Below are positions 8,301 through 15,614 of a stretch of DNA of 64,000 nt, piece by piece. Under the pieces are notes generated by a model. That model was not told the origin of the DNA, ran no database searches, and saw only the letters and a program-made list of their open reading frames with translations. The translations under genes and the position numbers were made by a program. This DNA comes from Bacillota bacterium (GTDB lineage: Bacteria; Bacillota; Bacilli; Paenibacillales; NBRC-103111), in the NCBI GenBank assembly GCA_023386955.1, contig JAEWIS010000044.1, positions 1 through 64,000 of the forward strand. The letters are read 5' to 3'. Each line of letters opens with the position of its first letter. Positions within the stretch are counted from its first letter, which is position 1.

Positions 8301-9204
8301 TTACGGAGGCGCTGGTTTGGCCGTGCTATTCTTCGCTTCTCTCTACGGGAGATTCCGGGAATACCAGGCAGCAGGAGATGCGCTGCAGGCGGAGGGCCAG
8401 CCTGAAGGCCGCTCCGGTGGCGGCAGGCGGAAGAATGCCCTGCTGTGGATCACGGACGCCGATCAAACCGGCGGGGGGGATAACGACCCGGCCCTGCAGC
8501 GGATTGCCCTTGAGCGGGTCCGCAGGCTGTTCTGGCCCTCCCTTATCAAAACGGTGTTATGGTGTATTCCGTTCTTCGTTATCATTCCGGGGATCATTTA
8601 CAGCGCCTCTTTTATCCCGTATATGACAGTTCCCGGGGAGGGTTTCTCCCTGGACCATCTGATCCAGTATCAAAAAGACATGTGGGACTACCACAGCAAG
8701 CTGGTGGCGACTCACGGCTTTGCCTCCCCCTGGTGGGAATGGCCGTTTATCGTGAAGCCCATCTGGTTCTACTCCGGGCAATCGCTGCTGCCTGCCGGAC
8801 AGGTATCGAGCATAGTATCCATGGGCAATCCGCTGGTGTGGTGGCTGGGCCTTGTGGCGGTCATCATTGTTACCGTTCTGGCCATCCGCAGAAGGGAAAA
8901 AGGGATGATCGTCATCCTGACCGCCTTCTGCTCCCAGTATCTTCCATGGATGCTGGTCACCCGGCTGACCTTTATCTATCACTATTTTGCCATGGTGCCG
9001 TTTATTGTGTTGTGCCTGGTCTATGTCTTCAAGATTCTGAATGAGGAGTTCGGGATGCGGCGTTGGGTAAACTGGTTGTATATGGGCACTGCGCTGCTGC
9101 TGTTTATCCTGTTCTATCCGGTTCTGTCCGGCATGGTGGTGGACAAGTCCTACGTGGCCAATGTGCTGCGCTGGTTCGGCACTTGGTATTTCTACAGCAA
9201 CTAG
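5308..9204 (+). CDS. giant membrane glycosyltransferase: carbohydrate-binding domain plus two GT-C modules (second is GT39/PMT-like)
   Basis: About 1298 residues. After a signal peptide (LGICSLLGLFLWAGVGFA), residues about 25-185 form a CenC/CBM-like beta-sandwich (LLHNSGFEEGASSWETD...WFDDIKLEEV). Residues about 215-660 are a polytopic GT-C enzyme with the loop motif YVSDMNTFKAWA and NWGQVDSFFTL. Residues about 700-810 look like a second extracytoplasmic beta-sandwich. Residues about 835-1295 are a second GT-C module of the protein-O-mannosyltransferase type: YFDEIYHPR carries the Asp-Glu pair of the first PMT loop, followed by ENTHPPLGKL. Such enzymes transfer sugars from polyprenyl phosphate carriers outside the membrane. 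The next two genes supply carrier-linked sugar synthesis and flipping, so the three probably work together. Start ATG 5308 has GGAGGT 7 nt upstream; the frame opens at 5269. The acceptor (protein, teichoic acid or polysaccharide) is unknown. Confidence 0.8.
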   Translation: MKSWLGKLGICSLLGLFLWAGVGFAAEGLLHNSGFEEGASSWETDVWNSGDSYSRFTVTDSPVHSGSKAAYIESTRENDAKWVQKVEVKPKTLYKLSGWIRAEGATSGFKGANLSVLGSMDMSADLLDTGGEFLFVELYGRTGDKQKEMKVAARLGGYGSLNKGKAWFDDIKLEEVDTAPAGVTVGSFSEAKTSTGSDGKPAAATTGTPFKLMGYALAFFMLYGIAYINLFRKDRLERFSPTQAQLWLFGLLSAGLVWRLVLAKSQGYVSDMNTFKAWASHAASGGLTHFYDTDMFVDYPPGYIYVLYVLGKIQSFYNLAMDSLPLLILMKLPAMLADLATAGLFYRMAAKKLGQGAAFGIALLYVFNPAVLVNSANWGQVDSFFTLFLLLTLNAVRDKKAIRAGILFALAVLIKPQALIFTPVLLFFFWQTKSWKVLLQSAASGLAVFLAGILPFSLSMKPAWIFHLYKETLMSYPFASLNAFNLYALTLGNWKPLGDTFILFSYGTWGTLFIFVAVGLALYYFLKGKHHTEGLPYFIGLVLISTMFLFGSKMHERYWFPAVALLLAAFIYVKDRRLLLSFVGLSVCHYLNVAYVLNLSWDGATPAKTDGVMLLVSFASLTLFGYLLKIGYDVFVKGQVRPVYDPKLEHALRDTALANSIEGTKPSKGLPENLRLGMTRRDWQLMLGLTAVYAAVSFYNLGSLKAPETVWEPAVSGESFYVDFGSVKHIERVNSYAEIGEGKLKIEFAKETPEAWANPQTVDVTYTKFFTWSVLKTDVEARYAKFTVETGGISLSELAFFEKDGERPLAVASIHTDGMTPPVRGSISLLFDEPEDSPYHPTYMDGSYFDEIYHPRTAYEHIHNIKPYENTHPPLGKLIIAIGIKLFGMNPFGWRIMGNLFGIAMVPIMYVFGKRLFRSTHLAFMAAFLFTFDFMHFAQTRIATIDTYGVFFIMLMFYFMYKYMTMSFYRVPLRKTLLPLFLSGLFFGIGAASKWIVLYGGAGLAVLFFASLYGRFREYQAAGDALQAEGQPEGRSGGGRRKNALLWITDADQTGGGDNDPALQRIALERVRRLFWPSLIKTVLWCIPFFVIIPGIIYSASFIPYMTVPGEGFSLDHLIQYQKDMWDYHSKLVATHGFASPWWEWPFIVKPIWFYSGQSLLPAGQVSSIVSMGNPLVWWLGLVAVIIVTVLAIRRREKGMIVILTAFCSQYLPWMLVTRLTFIYHYFAMVPFIVLCLVYVFKILNEEFGMRRWVNWLYMGTALLLFILFYPVLSGMVVDKSYVANVLRWFGTWYFYSN

Positions 9205-9292
9205 ACTGCGGTGGACATGACAAAACCGCTTATATCGAGAAAGCCGTTCCGATGCAGGCTTGGCCCGCCGGGACGGCAGGAGGGAAGGAAAC

Positions 9293-10264
9293 ATGGTACA
9301 GTATTCGATTATCGTTCCGATGTATAACGAAGAGGCGGTTATTGAGGAAACCTACAAACGTCTGAAGGAAGTCATGGACACCACCCGGGAGTCCTACGAG
9401 CTGCTGTTCGTCAACGACGGCAGCCGGGATAGGACGGTGGAGATTATCAGCCGGCTGTGCGACAGTGATTCCAACGTCCGCCTGCTGGATTTCTCCCGGA
9501 ACTTCGGGCATCAGATTGCCATTACTGCCGGAATGGATTATGCCGCGGGCAGAGCGATAGTGGTGATCGATGCGGACTTGCAAGACCCGCCTTCCATTAT
9601 TCTCGAGATGATCGGCAAGTGGAAGGAAGGCTATGATGTTGTTTACGGCAAACGCTCCAAGCGCAAAGGAGAGACGGTGTTCAAAAAAGCTACGGCCAAG
9701 TTCTTTTACCGGCTCCTGCGCAGCATGACCAATGTCGAAATTCCTGTGGACACCGGAGATTTCCGGTTGATCGACCGCAAGGTGGCGGATGTGCTGCGGG
9801 GGCTGAAGGAGAAGAACCGCTTTGTCCGCGGCCTGGTCAGCTGGGTAGGCTTCCGCCAGACCTCCGTGGAGTATGTGCGGGAGGAGCGTTGGGCGGGGGA
9901 AACCAAGTACCCCTTGAAGAAGATGATCCGCTTCGCCATGGACGGCATTACCTCCTTTTCGTACAAGCCGTTAAAGCTGGCTACTTATCTGGGATTTTTT
10001 CTTTCGGGCTTAAGCTTCATCTATCTGCTGGTGGTGCTGTACCAGGCGCTGTTTACCGAGTCCACCACGGCCGGATGGGCATCCACTGTGGCTATTAACC
10101 TGTTTTTTAACGGTATTGTGCTGATCCTGCTGGGCATCATCGGTGAATATATCGGCCGGATTTACGATGAGTCCAAGGACCGTCCCCTGTACATCATCCA
10201 AGAGGTGAAGGGCGGAGCTTCCAGTACCCGTGAACAGGCCCCTGAGCCGGAACGGGTCCGCTGA
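9293..10264 (+). CDS. family 2 glycosyltransferase, polyprenyl-phosphate sugar synthase (GtrB/DPM-like)
   Basis: The 323-residue protein has the GT2 fold at its N-terminus: SIIVPMYNEE, VNDGSRDRT, and VIDADLQDPP with the metal-binding Asp. The C-terminus carries two membrane helices (about 235-255 and 270-295), the layout of enzymes that load a sugar onto undecaprenyl or dolichyl phosphate on the cytoplasmic face. AGGAGGGAAGG lies just before ATG 9293, although the frame is open from 9260. It begins 88 bp after the GT-C gene and is followed by a GtrA gene, so it most likely makes the lipid-linked donor used by the GT-C enzyme. The sugar itself cannot be inferred. Confidence 0.88.
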   Translation: MVQYSIIVPMYNEEAVIEETYKRLKEVMDTTRESYELLFVNDGSRDRTVEIISRLCDSDSNVRLLDFSRNFGHQIAITAGMDYAAGRAIVVIDADLQDPPSIILEMIGKWKEGYDVVYGKRSKRKGETVFKKATAKFFYRLLRSMTNVEIPVDTGDFRLIDRKVADVLRGLKEKNRFVRGLVSWVGFRQTSVEYVREERWAGETKYPLKKMIRFAMDGITSFSYKPLKLATYLGFFLSGLSFIYLLVVLYQALFTESTTAGWASTVAINLFFNGIVLILLGIIGEYIGRIYDESKDRPLYIIQEVKGGASSTREQAPEPERVR

Positions 10265-10324
10265 CTACGGTAAAGCTTGGGTTAGGCTGGATGAACATGG
10301 GTGAGAGAAAGCGGTGGATGAAAT

Positions 10325-10819
10325 ATGGTTGAAGAGCAGGGGGAAGCCGGACACTCCGTTATGGAACAGGCGAAGGGGCCGTCCCTGTCAGCAGATAACG
10401 GCGGCCGGATGTTGGGGCTGATCCAATTTATCAAGTTCGGACTGGTAGGGGTTATGAATACGGCGGTGGACTTTCTGGTGTATGCGCTCCTGACCTGGTT
10501 CGGGGTGCAATACCTGGTGGCTCAGGTGTTCTCCTATTCAGCCGGGACGATGAACAGCTATGTGGTGAACAAGCTGTGGACCTTTGGAGGCAAGGGTACA
10601 GCCGGTGAGGAGAACCGGAAGGCGGGCCGGGTGGACAAGGGGGAATTCGCCCGGTTTGTCTTGGTGAATATTGGTACGCTTCTGTTATCCATCGCGCTGC
10701 TGTATGTTCTCAAGACCGGCCTAAGCCTCCACCCGCTGATAGCCAAAATAGGAGTGACCGCCGTCACGGTGGTGGTAAATTATATCGGCAGCAAGCTGTG
10801 GGTGTTCCGCGGCAAGTAG
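10325..10819 (+). CDS. GtrA family membrane protein, probable lipid-linked sugar flippase
   Basis: The 164-residue protein has four predicted membrane segments, starting with FIKFGLVGVMNTAVDFLVYALL, and contains the GtrA hallmarks of a conserved Asn in helix one, NKLWTF in the first cytoplasmic loop and SKLWVFRGK at the C-terminus. GtrA proteins are thought to move undecaprenyl-phosphate-linked sugars across the membrane. It is the last gene of a three-gene unit with the GT-C and GT2 enzymes and is closed by a strong terminator. The first 30 residues are extra compared with the core family, and the ribosome binding site (GGTGGA) is weak, so an internal start is possible. Confidence 0.85.
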   Translation: MVEEQGEAGHSVMEQAKGPSLSADNGGRMLGLIQFIKFGLVGVMNTAVDFLVYALLTWFGVQYLVAQVFSYSAGTMNSYVVNKLWTFGGKGTAGEENRKAGRVDKGEFARFVLVNIGTLLLSIALLYVLKTGLSLHPLIAKIGVTAVTVVVNYIGSKLWVFRGK

Positions 10820-10827
10820 CCGGTTTA

Positions 10828-10858
10828 GCGCTGAAGCGAAGCTTCGGCGCTTTTTTTT
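10828..10858 (+). terminator. terminator of the glycosylation unit
   Basis: GCGCTGAAGC (10828-10837) pairs with GCTTCGGCGC (10841-10850) with a 3-nt loop, followed by eight T. Confidence 0.92.
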
Positions 10859-11035
10859 GTTCTGTGGCGCCGTGGCCCTCGCGACCAATACCGACATCAT
10901 TTGAACATTTTATCCATATTTTATCGAAATTTTAAAGAAATTGTGATGGATTTTACGGTATGCGGAGGGAGGAAATCGTTTTAATGAAAGAGGTAATGGT
11001 CATATTCCGGAACGCATAAGGGAGAAGTGAAGGCA

Positions 11036-11443
11036 ATGATCTCATGGAGAGAGACGTACAATATCGGGGTTGATGAAGTGGACCAGCAGCATCAGGAGCT
11101 GGTGGTGAAGCTGAATGAATTTTTGGACGCGTGCATCCAGCAGAAGGGCAAGGATAAAATTATGGAAACCCTTGCTTTTCTCAGGGACTATACCGTGGAG
11201 CATTTCCGTTCGGAGGAAGAAATCATGCTGAAGTACAATTACCCAGAGTACGCCGAGCACAAAAAAGATCACGATGACTTCGTAGCCTCCGTGTTGGAGC
11301 TGGAAGCCAGCATCCAGAACCAGGGCGCCACCGTGGTTACCACTCTGAAGCTGAACCGCACCCTGACGGACTGGCTTTTGTCCCACATCAGCAAAAGCGA
11401 CATGAAGATCGGCCAGTTCCTTCGCATTAACAATATTGTGTAG
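11036..11443 (+). CDS. bacteriohemerythrin (non-heme diiron oxygen-binding protein)
   Basis: The 135-residue protein is a single four-helix hemerythrin domain. The iron ligands are recognisable in order: His in DQQHQELV with the Glu in KLNEF, His and Glu in EHFRSEEE, His-x3-His in EYAEHKKDHDDF, and His/Asp in SHISKSD. Such proteins bind oxygen reversibly and may act in oxygen storage, sensing or delivery. The gene stands alone with its own terminator. GTG 11027 is also in frame, but GGGAG lies too close to it and at a good distance (about 11 nt) from ATG 11036. Confidence 0.92.
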   Translation: MISWRETYNIGVDEVDQQHQELVVKLNEFLDACIQQKGKDKIMETLAFLRDYTVEHFRSEEEIMLKYNYPEYAEHKKDHDDFVASVLELEASIQNQGATVVTTLKLNRTLTDWLLSHISKSDMKIGQFLRINNIV

Positions 11444-11465
11444 TTTATTGTAGTGCAATGAAAGA

Positions 11466-11515
11466 ACCCCTGGAGAACTGCGGACGGAGGTCCGTGTCTT
11501 CAGGGGCTTTTTGTG
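11466..11515. terminator. bidirectional terminator between hemerythrin and moaB
   Basis: CCCCTGGAGAACTGCGGAC pairs imperfectly with GTCCGTGTCTTCAGGGG around a GGAG loop. A T run follows on the plus strand and an A-rich stretch precedes the stem, so it can serve both convergent genes. Confidence 0.85.
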
Positions 11516-11545
11516 CTATAGGCTGTAGCGGTGAGGCTGCTGCGG

Positions 11546-12064
11546 TTATTTTTGCTTGTAGATTTCCCGCATCACATGTCCCAGCTCGGGCAGGATGATC
11601 CGGGTCATGGCCAGCTTAACGGCTCCCGTTGATCCGGGCATGGAGAAAATGGCGGTCTGCCCCTTTACACCGGCAATGGCGCGGCTCAAGATGGCGGCTG
11701 TGCCAATATCCTCCGTAAAGCTCAGGTAGCGGAAAATTTCGCCGAAGCCGTGCATTTCTTTGTCCAGGAGCTCCTTCACCGCCTCGTAGGCGTTATCCCG
11801 GGGGGCAATGCCCGTTCCGCCGTTCATCAGAACCGCTTCTACCTCAGGATTTGCGGCCGCCTGGAGCAGCAGCTCCTGTATGCCGGCTCTGTCGTCTTTG
11901 ATCACGTGGTATTTGGTCACTACATGCCCTGCCTCCTCCAGCAGCTGCCGGATGGTCTGGCCGCTTTTGTCGGTATCGGGAGTACGGGTATCGGATAGGG
12001 TCAAAATCATACACCGGACGCTGGACGGGGCTTCACGCCGGTGAATCTGGACGGAGGTTTCCAT
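11546..12064 (-). CDS. moaB: MoaB, molybdenum cofactor biosynthesis protein (molybdopterin adenylyltransferase family)
   Basis: The 172-residue product is a full-length MogA/MoaB-type protein: LTLSDTRT near the N-terminus, NGGTGIAPRD (the molybdopterin-binding loop) about residue 82, and SMPGSTGAV about residue 140. The family adenylylates molybdopterin before metal insertion. No other cofactor genes are adjacent, so moaB is an isolated unit here. AAGGAG sits 8 nt before ATG. It is convergent with the hemerythrin gene and divergent from the COG0523 gene. Confidence 0.93.
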   Translation of the reverse strand: METSVQIHRREAPSSVRCMILTLSDTRTPDTDKSGQTIRQLLEEAGHVVTKYHVIKDDRAGIQELLLQAAANPEVEAVLMNGGTGIAPRDNAYEAVKELLDKEMHGFGEIFRYLSFTEDIGTAAILSRAIAGVKGQTAIFSMPGSTGAVKLAMTRIILPELGHVMREIYKQK

Positions 12065-12140
12065 ATTGAGGCTCCTTGTTTAATAGTGAAGCCGTACAGC
12101 GGCTTCCGGCTTGTTCCAAGTGTACCACAGAACCCTTCGA

Positions 12141-12204
12141 TTGACAGGTTGAAATCCAGAGACTATAGTATTACCATTGTGAGTAATCGTAACAATTACC
12201 ATTG
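12141..12204 (+). promoter_or_regulatory. sigma-A promoter with Zur-type operator
   Basis: A perfect -35 TTGACA (12141-12146), a 17-bp spacer and TATAGT (12164-12169) are followed at 12187-12201 by TCGTAACAATTACCA. That sequence differs from the Bacillus Zur box core TCGTAATNATTACGA at two positions. ATTACCATTG also occurs twice, at 12170-12179 and 12195-12204. The operator overlaps the expected transcription start, as for a repressor. Zinc-dependent repression of the next gene is inferred. Confidence 0.75.
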
Positions 12205-12239
12205 AGTAGCTCTTTTGACAGGAGCCTTGAAGGAGGAGC

Positions 12240-13358
12240 ATGTGGATGGAGCATCCTGTGCCGGTCTATATATTGGCAGGGTTTTTGGGGAGCGGCAAAA
12301 CGACCTTATTAAGCCGGATCATCCGGTCCCTGCAGGAAAAGGGGCAGAAGCCCGCTGTTGTGATGAATGAGCTGGGCGAGGTGAATCTGGACGGTGTGGC
12401 CGTTGGCCTGGAGGTTCCTATGGCGGAGCTTCTGGACGGGTGCATCTGCTGTACGGTCCAAGGGGATCTGGGGATTGCGGTGCAGCAGCTGATCCGGGAT
12501 GAAGCCCCTGATGCCATATTTATTGAAGCTACCGGTGTGGCCAATCCTATGGAAATCCTGGACGGCGTAACGGAGGCATCCCTGTATACCCGCATGGAGC
12601 TGAAGGGTGTGATTACGGTTGCGGATGCGGCTATGCTGGTGCATGAAACGGCCAAGGCAACAGGCAAAACCTACCGTTTGCTTGAGGAGCAGATCCGCTG
12701 TGCCTCTTTGATCGTTCTGAACAAAACCGATTTGGTGGACGAGCCGGTGCTGGTTTCTCTGGAGGAGACGCTGCGGGGGTGGAATCCTCATGGGTTGTTG
12801 GTCCGCGCTGTGAAATCAGACATTGACCTGAGTCTGCTGGACCGGCTGGACGGTTCGCCGAAGCAGAAGAACGCCGGATGCGCCTGCGGAGAAGGGCATG
12901 GACACGGGGCGGAGCATGGGCATGGGGAAGAACATAGCTGCGGGCATGAGCATGGCGGTGAGCAAAAGGAGCATGGATGTGGTTGTGGCCACGATCACGA
13001 CCATAATCACCACCACGACCATGATCACCATGAGCATGATCATTCTGGAGGGTATCACCACAGCCATGAGCATGTCATGGTATACACCCGGTATCTTTCG
13101 GGTCCGGTGGACAGCGAGGCCTTCGAAGCTCTGGTAGGGCGTCTGCCGGAGGAGGTATACCGGGCCAAGGGTGTGCTTACCTTCAAGGATACCTCAAGCC
13201 GCTACCTATTCCAGTATGCCTACCGGCAGGCGGACTTTATGAAGATCACACCCCAGATCAACGTCCCCGATGTGGTGGTGTTTATTGGGGAGCAGATCCC
13301 TCGTGCGTTCCTGGAAGCGGAAATGGACCGGCTGGAGGCTGAAGGGGCAGATAGCTAA
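12240..13358 (+). CDS. COG0523 (CobW/ZNG1-type) GTP-dependent metal chaperone with His-rich segment
   Basis: The 372-residue protein has a Walker A motif (GFLGSGKTTLL), the metal-binding signature GCICC of the COG0523 family, a Walker B-like IFIEATGVANP, and NKTD for guanine recognition. Between the GTPase and the C-terminal CobW_C domain (about residues 213-278) is a low-complexity segment with about 23 His and 5 Cys, well suited to buffer zinc or another metal. These GTPases deliver metal to client enzymes when it is scarce. A Zur-type operator in its promoter points to zinc starvation as the signal. GGAGGAG precedes ATG 12240, and a second in-frame ATG lies at 12246. It is a single-gene unit divergent from moaB. 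Confidence 0.9.
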   Translation: MWMEHPVPVYILAGFLGSGKTTLLSRIIRSLQEKGQKPAVVMNELGEVNLDGVAVGLEVPMAELLDGCICCTVQGDLGIAVQQLIRDEAPDAIFIEATGVANPMEILDGVTEASLYTRMELKGVITVADAAMLVHETAKATGKTYRLLEEQIRCASLIVLNKTDLVDEPVLVSLEETLRGWNPHGLLVRAVKSDIDLSLLDRLDGSPKQKNAGCACGEGHGHGAEHGHGEEHSCGHEHGGEQKEHGCGCGHDHDHNHHHDHDHHEHDHSGGYHHSHEHVMVYTRYLSGPVDSEAFEALVGRLPEEVYRAKGVLTFKDTSSRYLFQYAYRQADFMKITPQINVPDVVVFIGEQIPRAFLEAEMDRLEAEGADS

Positions 13359-13883
13359 GACGGAGGCGGAAGAGGGCGTCGCTCTAGATGGGAGAAGGCT
13401 CGATTATATGCGAAATATCGAATATAATCGCCCCCAAGCGGGCGAAGTACATGATTGTATGCGATAAGAAGTACACGATTTTATGCGATAAATCGAATAC
13501 CTGCGTGGCCTCCGCGCTTACCGGGTCGCCTCAGTCCGTTCTAACGGAAGCCACGGCCCTTATTTACTCCAAAACAAGCTGTTTAGAAATCTAACGGAAG
13601 TGAGCGCCGTTATTTGCCTCCACATGGCTGCTGCAAGCCCTTTTGGCTCAAATAACGTCCGTGGCCGCCGTTAGAATTTCAAAAGCGGCTTTTTTGCTCA
13701 AATAAGGGCTCTGGCTTCCGTTAGCCTGAGGGGGCATGAGACTCTGGCTTCCGTTAGCCCGCCGGGGGCTAACAGCCCATATTTACTCAAATACCTCCAG
13801 CGCAACTTTTGCGTCTTATCCCGGGCCGTCCCGCATATGTGTGATAGTAATGGCAGGACAGGACATTCCGGAGGAGGAGAATT
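13359..13883. repeat. repeat-filled spacer (families B and C)
   Basis: Two repeat families fill this gap. Family C: CGATTATATGCGA at 13401 with an inverted partner ATATAATCG at 13422-13430, and related ATGCGATAA copies at about 13451 and 13476. Family B: a roughly 30-bp motif starting CTAACGGAAG, forward at 13541 and 13591, then inverted copies ending at 13674, 13724 and 13757, and a weak forward copy at 13769. No gene is credible; the open frames run through the repeats. Confidence 0.8.
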
Positions 13884-15185
13884 GTGCAAATTCATGTTGT
13901 GCAAGCAGGACAAACCTTGTTTGGCATCGCGCAGTCGTACAGCACTACAGTGGATGCTATTGCCGCAGCCAATGAAATCCCCGCTGCCGCGGGTTTGGTG
14001 GTAGGCCAGGCCTTGGTGATTCCCATCGAAGGCTCCTATTATTGGGTCAAACGGGGAGATTCCCTTTACAGCATCGGCAGGCAGTGGGGGATCCCATACC
14101 AGGAGCTGGCCCGCGTCAACCGGATTCCGGTAAGTGGGACCCTCACCATCGGCACCCGCCTCTACATCCCCCCGCAGCCCAAACGAAGAGCGGAGGTCAA
14201 TGCCTACGTGGAGCCCCGCGGCAATGAGGTCAGCGCAGCCCTGACCGAGGCATCCCGGCAGGCGGCGCCCCGCCTCACCTATCTGGCGCCCTTCAGCTTC
14301 AGAATCAACCGGGACGGAACCCTTCAGGCGCCTCCATTAGGCGGTCTGCCAGACATTGCCCGCAACAACGGCGTGACCCTGATGATGGTGGTCACCAATC
14401 TGGAAAATGACCGCTTCAGCGACGAGCTGGGGCAGGTCATCCTGAGCAACGAGGAGCTGCAAAACACGCTGCTGGATAACATCCTGTCTACAGCAGACCG
14501 TCTGGGCTTCCGGGATATCCACTTTGACATGGAGTTCCTGCGCCCCGCGGACAAGGAGGCATACAATGCGTTTCTGCGCAAAGCGGCTGCCCGGATTCAT
14601 GCCAAGGGGTATCTGATCTCTACCGCGTTGGCGCCCAAAACCAGCGCAACCCAGCAGGGCAAATGGTACGAGGCCCATGATTACAGAGCCCACGGCCAGA
14701 TTGTGGACTTTGTGGTGATCATGACCTACGAATGGGGCTACAGCGGCGGCCCGCCCCAGCCGGTTTCTCCCATCGGCCCGGTGCGCCGGGTGCTGGAGTA
14801 TGCACTCACAGAGATTCCCGCCAACAAAATTATGATGGGGCAAAACCTGTACGGGTATGACTGGACCCTGCCTTTTGTGCAGGGCGGACCCTTTGCCCGG
14901 GCGGTAAGTCCCCAAGCAGCCATAGAGCTGGCCAGACAAAACGGCGTTGCCATTCAGTATGACTACCAGGCGCAGGCGCCCCATTTTAACTATACAAGTG
15001 AAGGCAAGGAGCATGTGGTTTGGTTTGAGGATGCCCGGTCCATCCAGGCCAAATTCAATCTGCTGAAGGAGCTGGGTATCCGGGGAATCAGCTACTGGAA
15101 GCTGGGGCTTCCGTTCCCGCAGAACTGGCTTTTGCTGGAGAGCAATTTTACCATTGTCAAAAAAACCACGCCAACTCCTCCGTGA
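13884..15185 (+). CDS. LysM-GH18 glycosidase of the spore cortex-lytic SleL/YaaH type
   Basis: The 433-residue protein starts with two LysM repeats (VVQAGQTLFGIAQ and WVKRGDSLYSIGRQWGIP), each ending in a GxxLxIP-type segment, which bind peptidoglycan. From about residue 105 it is a GH18 barrel. FRDIHFDMEFL about residue 215 is the catalytic DxxDxDxE-type strand with its Glu, and YWKLGLPFPQNW ends the barrel. There is no signal peptide, as in SleL, which is packed into the spore coat and cleaves cortex muropeptides as an N-acetylglucosaminidase during germination. The start is GTG 13884, behind GAGGAGGAG. It is a single gene; the repeat-filled spacer lies upstream. Confidence 0.85.
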   Translation: MQIHVVQAGQTLFGIAQSYSTTVDAIAAANEIPAAAGLVVGQALVIPIEGSYYWVKRGDSLYSIGRQWGIPYQELARVNRIPVSGTLTIGTRLYIPPQPKRRAEVNAYVEPRGNEVSAALTEASRQAAPRLTYLAPFSFRINRDGTLQAPPLGGLPDIARNNGVTLMMVVTNLENDRFSDELGQVILSNEELQNTLLDNILSTADRLGFRDIHFDMEFLRPADKEAYNAFLRKAAARIHAKGYLISTALAPKTSATQQGKWYEAHDYRAHGQIVDFVVIMTYEWGYSGGPPQPVSPIGPVRRVLEYALTEIPANKIMMGQNLYGYDWTLPFVQGGPFARAVSPQAAIELARQNGVAIQYDYQAQAPHFNYTSEGKEHVVWFEDARSIQAKFNLLKELGIRGISYWKLGLPFPQNWLLLESNFTIVKKTTPTPP

Positions 15186-15307
15186 TAATGGCAGCAGCAG
15201 CGGTGCACACAAAAAAATAAACCTGATCTTTCCAATCAAATCTTGGATGGTATCGCCGGCCGTGTGCTATAGTAGAAGGGAATAGCAAACCTGATAGAGA
15301 GAGAGGG

Positions 15308-15508
15308 ATGGCTATGACCGTCAACCAGGATGAACAGCTTCATCAGTTGTGGAAGGAAAAGCGGGAATGCACCGTCATTACCGTGAATGGAGTGCCGTTG
15401 AAGGGAAGAATCGAGGCTTTTGACAAATTTGTGGTTCTGGTCCGGGCACGCTCGGGCAAACAAAGCATGCTGTACAAACACGCATTGTCCACCATCATAC
15501 CGGAGTAA
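15308..15508 (+). CDS. hfq: Hfq-like RNA chaperone (divergent, orphan copy)
   Basis: The 66-residue product matches the Sm fold of Hfq: an N-terminal helix with a Gln-containing stretch (QDEQLHQLWKEKR), Sm1 (VNGVPLKGRIEAFDKFVVLV) and Sm2 (LYKHALSTIIP, close to the classical YKHAIST that contacts RNA). It lacks the usual C-terminal tail. Substitutions such as RARSGKQS in place of ESEGKQQ make it diverge from the usual Bacillales Hfq. Canonical hfq lies next to miaA; here the gene stands alone between a GH18 gene and an AraC regulator, so it may be a paralogue. ATG 15314 is an equally good start given GAGAGG at 15301. The Hfq family assignment is firm. Confidence 0.85.
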   Translation: MAMTVNQDEQLHQLWKEKRECTVITVNGVPLKGRIEAFDKFVVLVRARSGKQSMLYKHALSTIIPE

Positions 15509-15550
15509 GCGCTGTAAAGCCTTGTTCCGACGCAGTTTCTGCACGTAAAG

Positions 15551-15586
15551 CCCGGCCTGAACACACTCAGGCCGGGTTAGTTTGTT
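15551..15586. terminator. bidirectional terminator between hfq and the AraC gene
   Basis: CCCGGCCTGA (15551-15560) pairs perfectly with TCAGGCCGGG (15567-15576). A T-rich tail follows, and it lies between two convergent genes. Confidence 0.88.
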
Positions 15587-15614
15587 TTCAAAAAAGGATA
15601 CCCGTCTGCATCAA

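Noticed and set aside
15243..15273. Promoter TTGGAT / 19 bp / TATAGT before hfq
   Set aside because: The spacer is 2 bp too long; the -10 alone is not enough.
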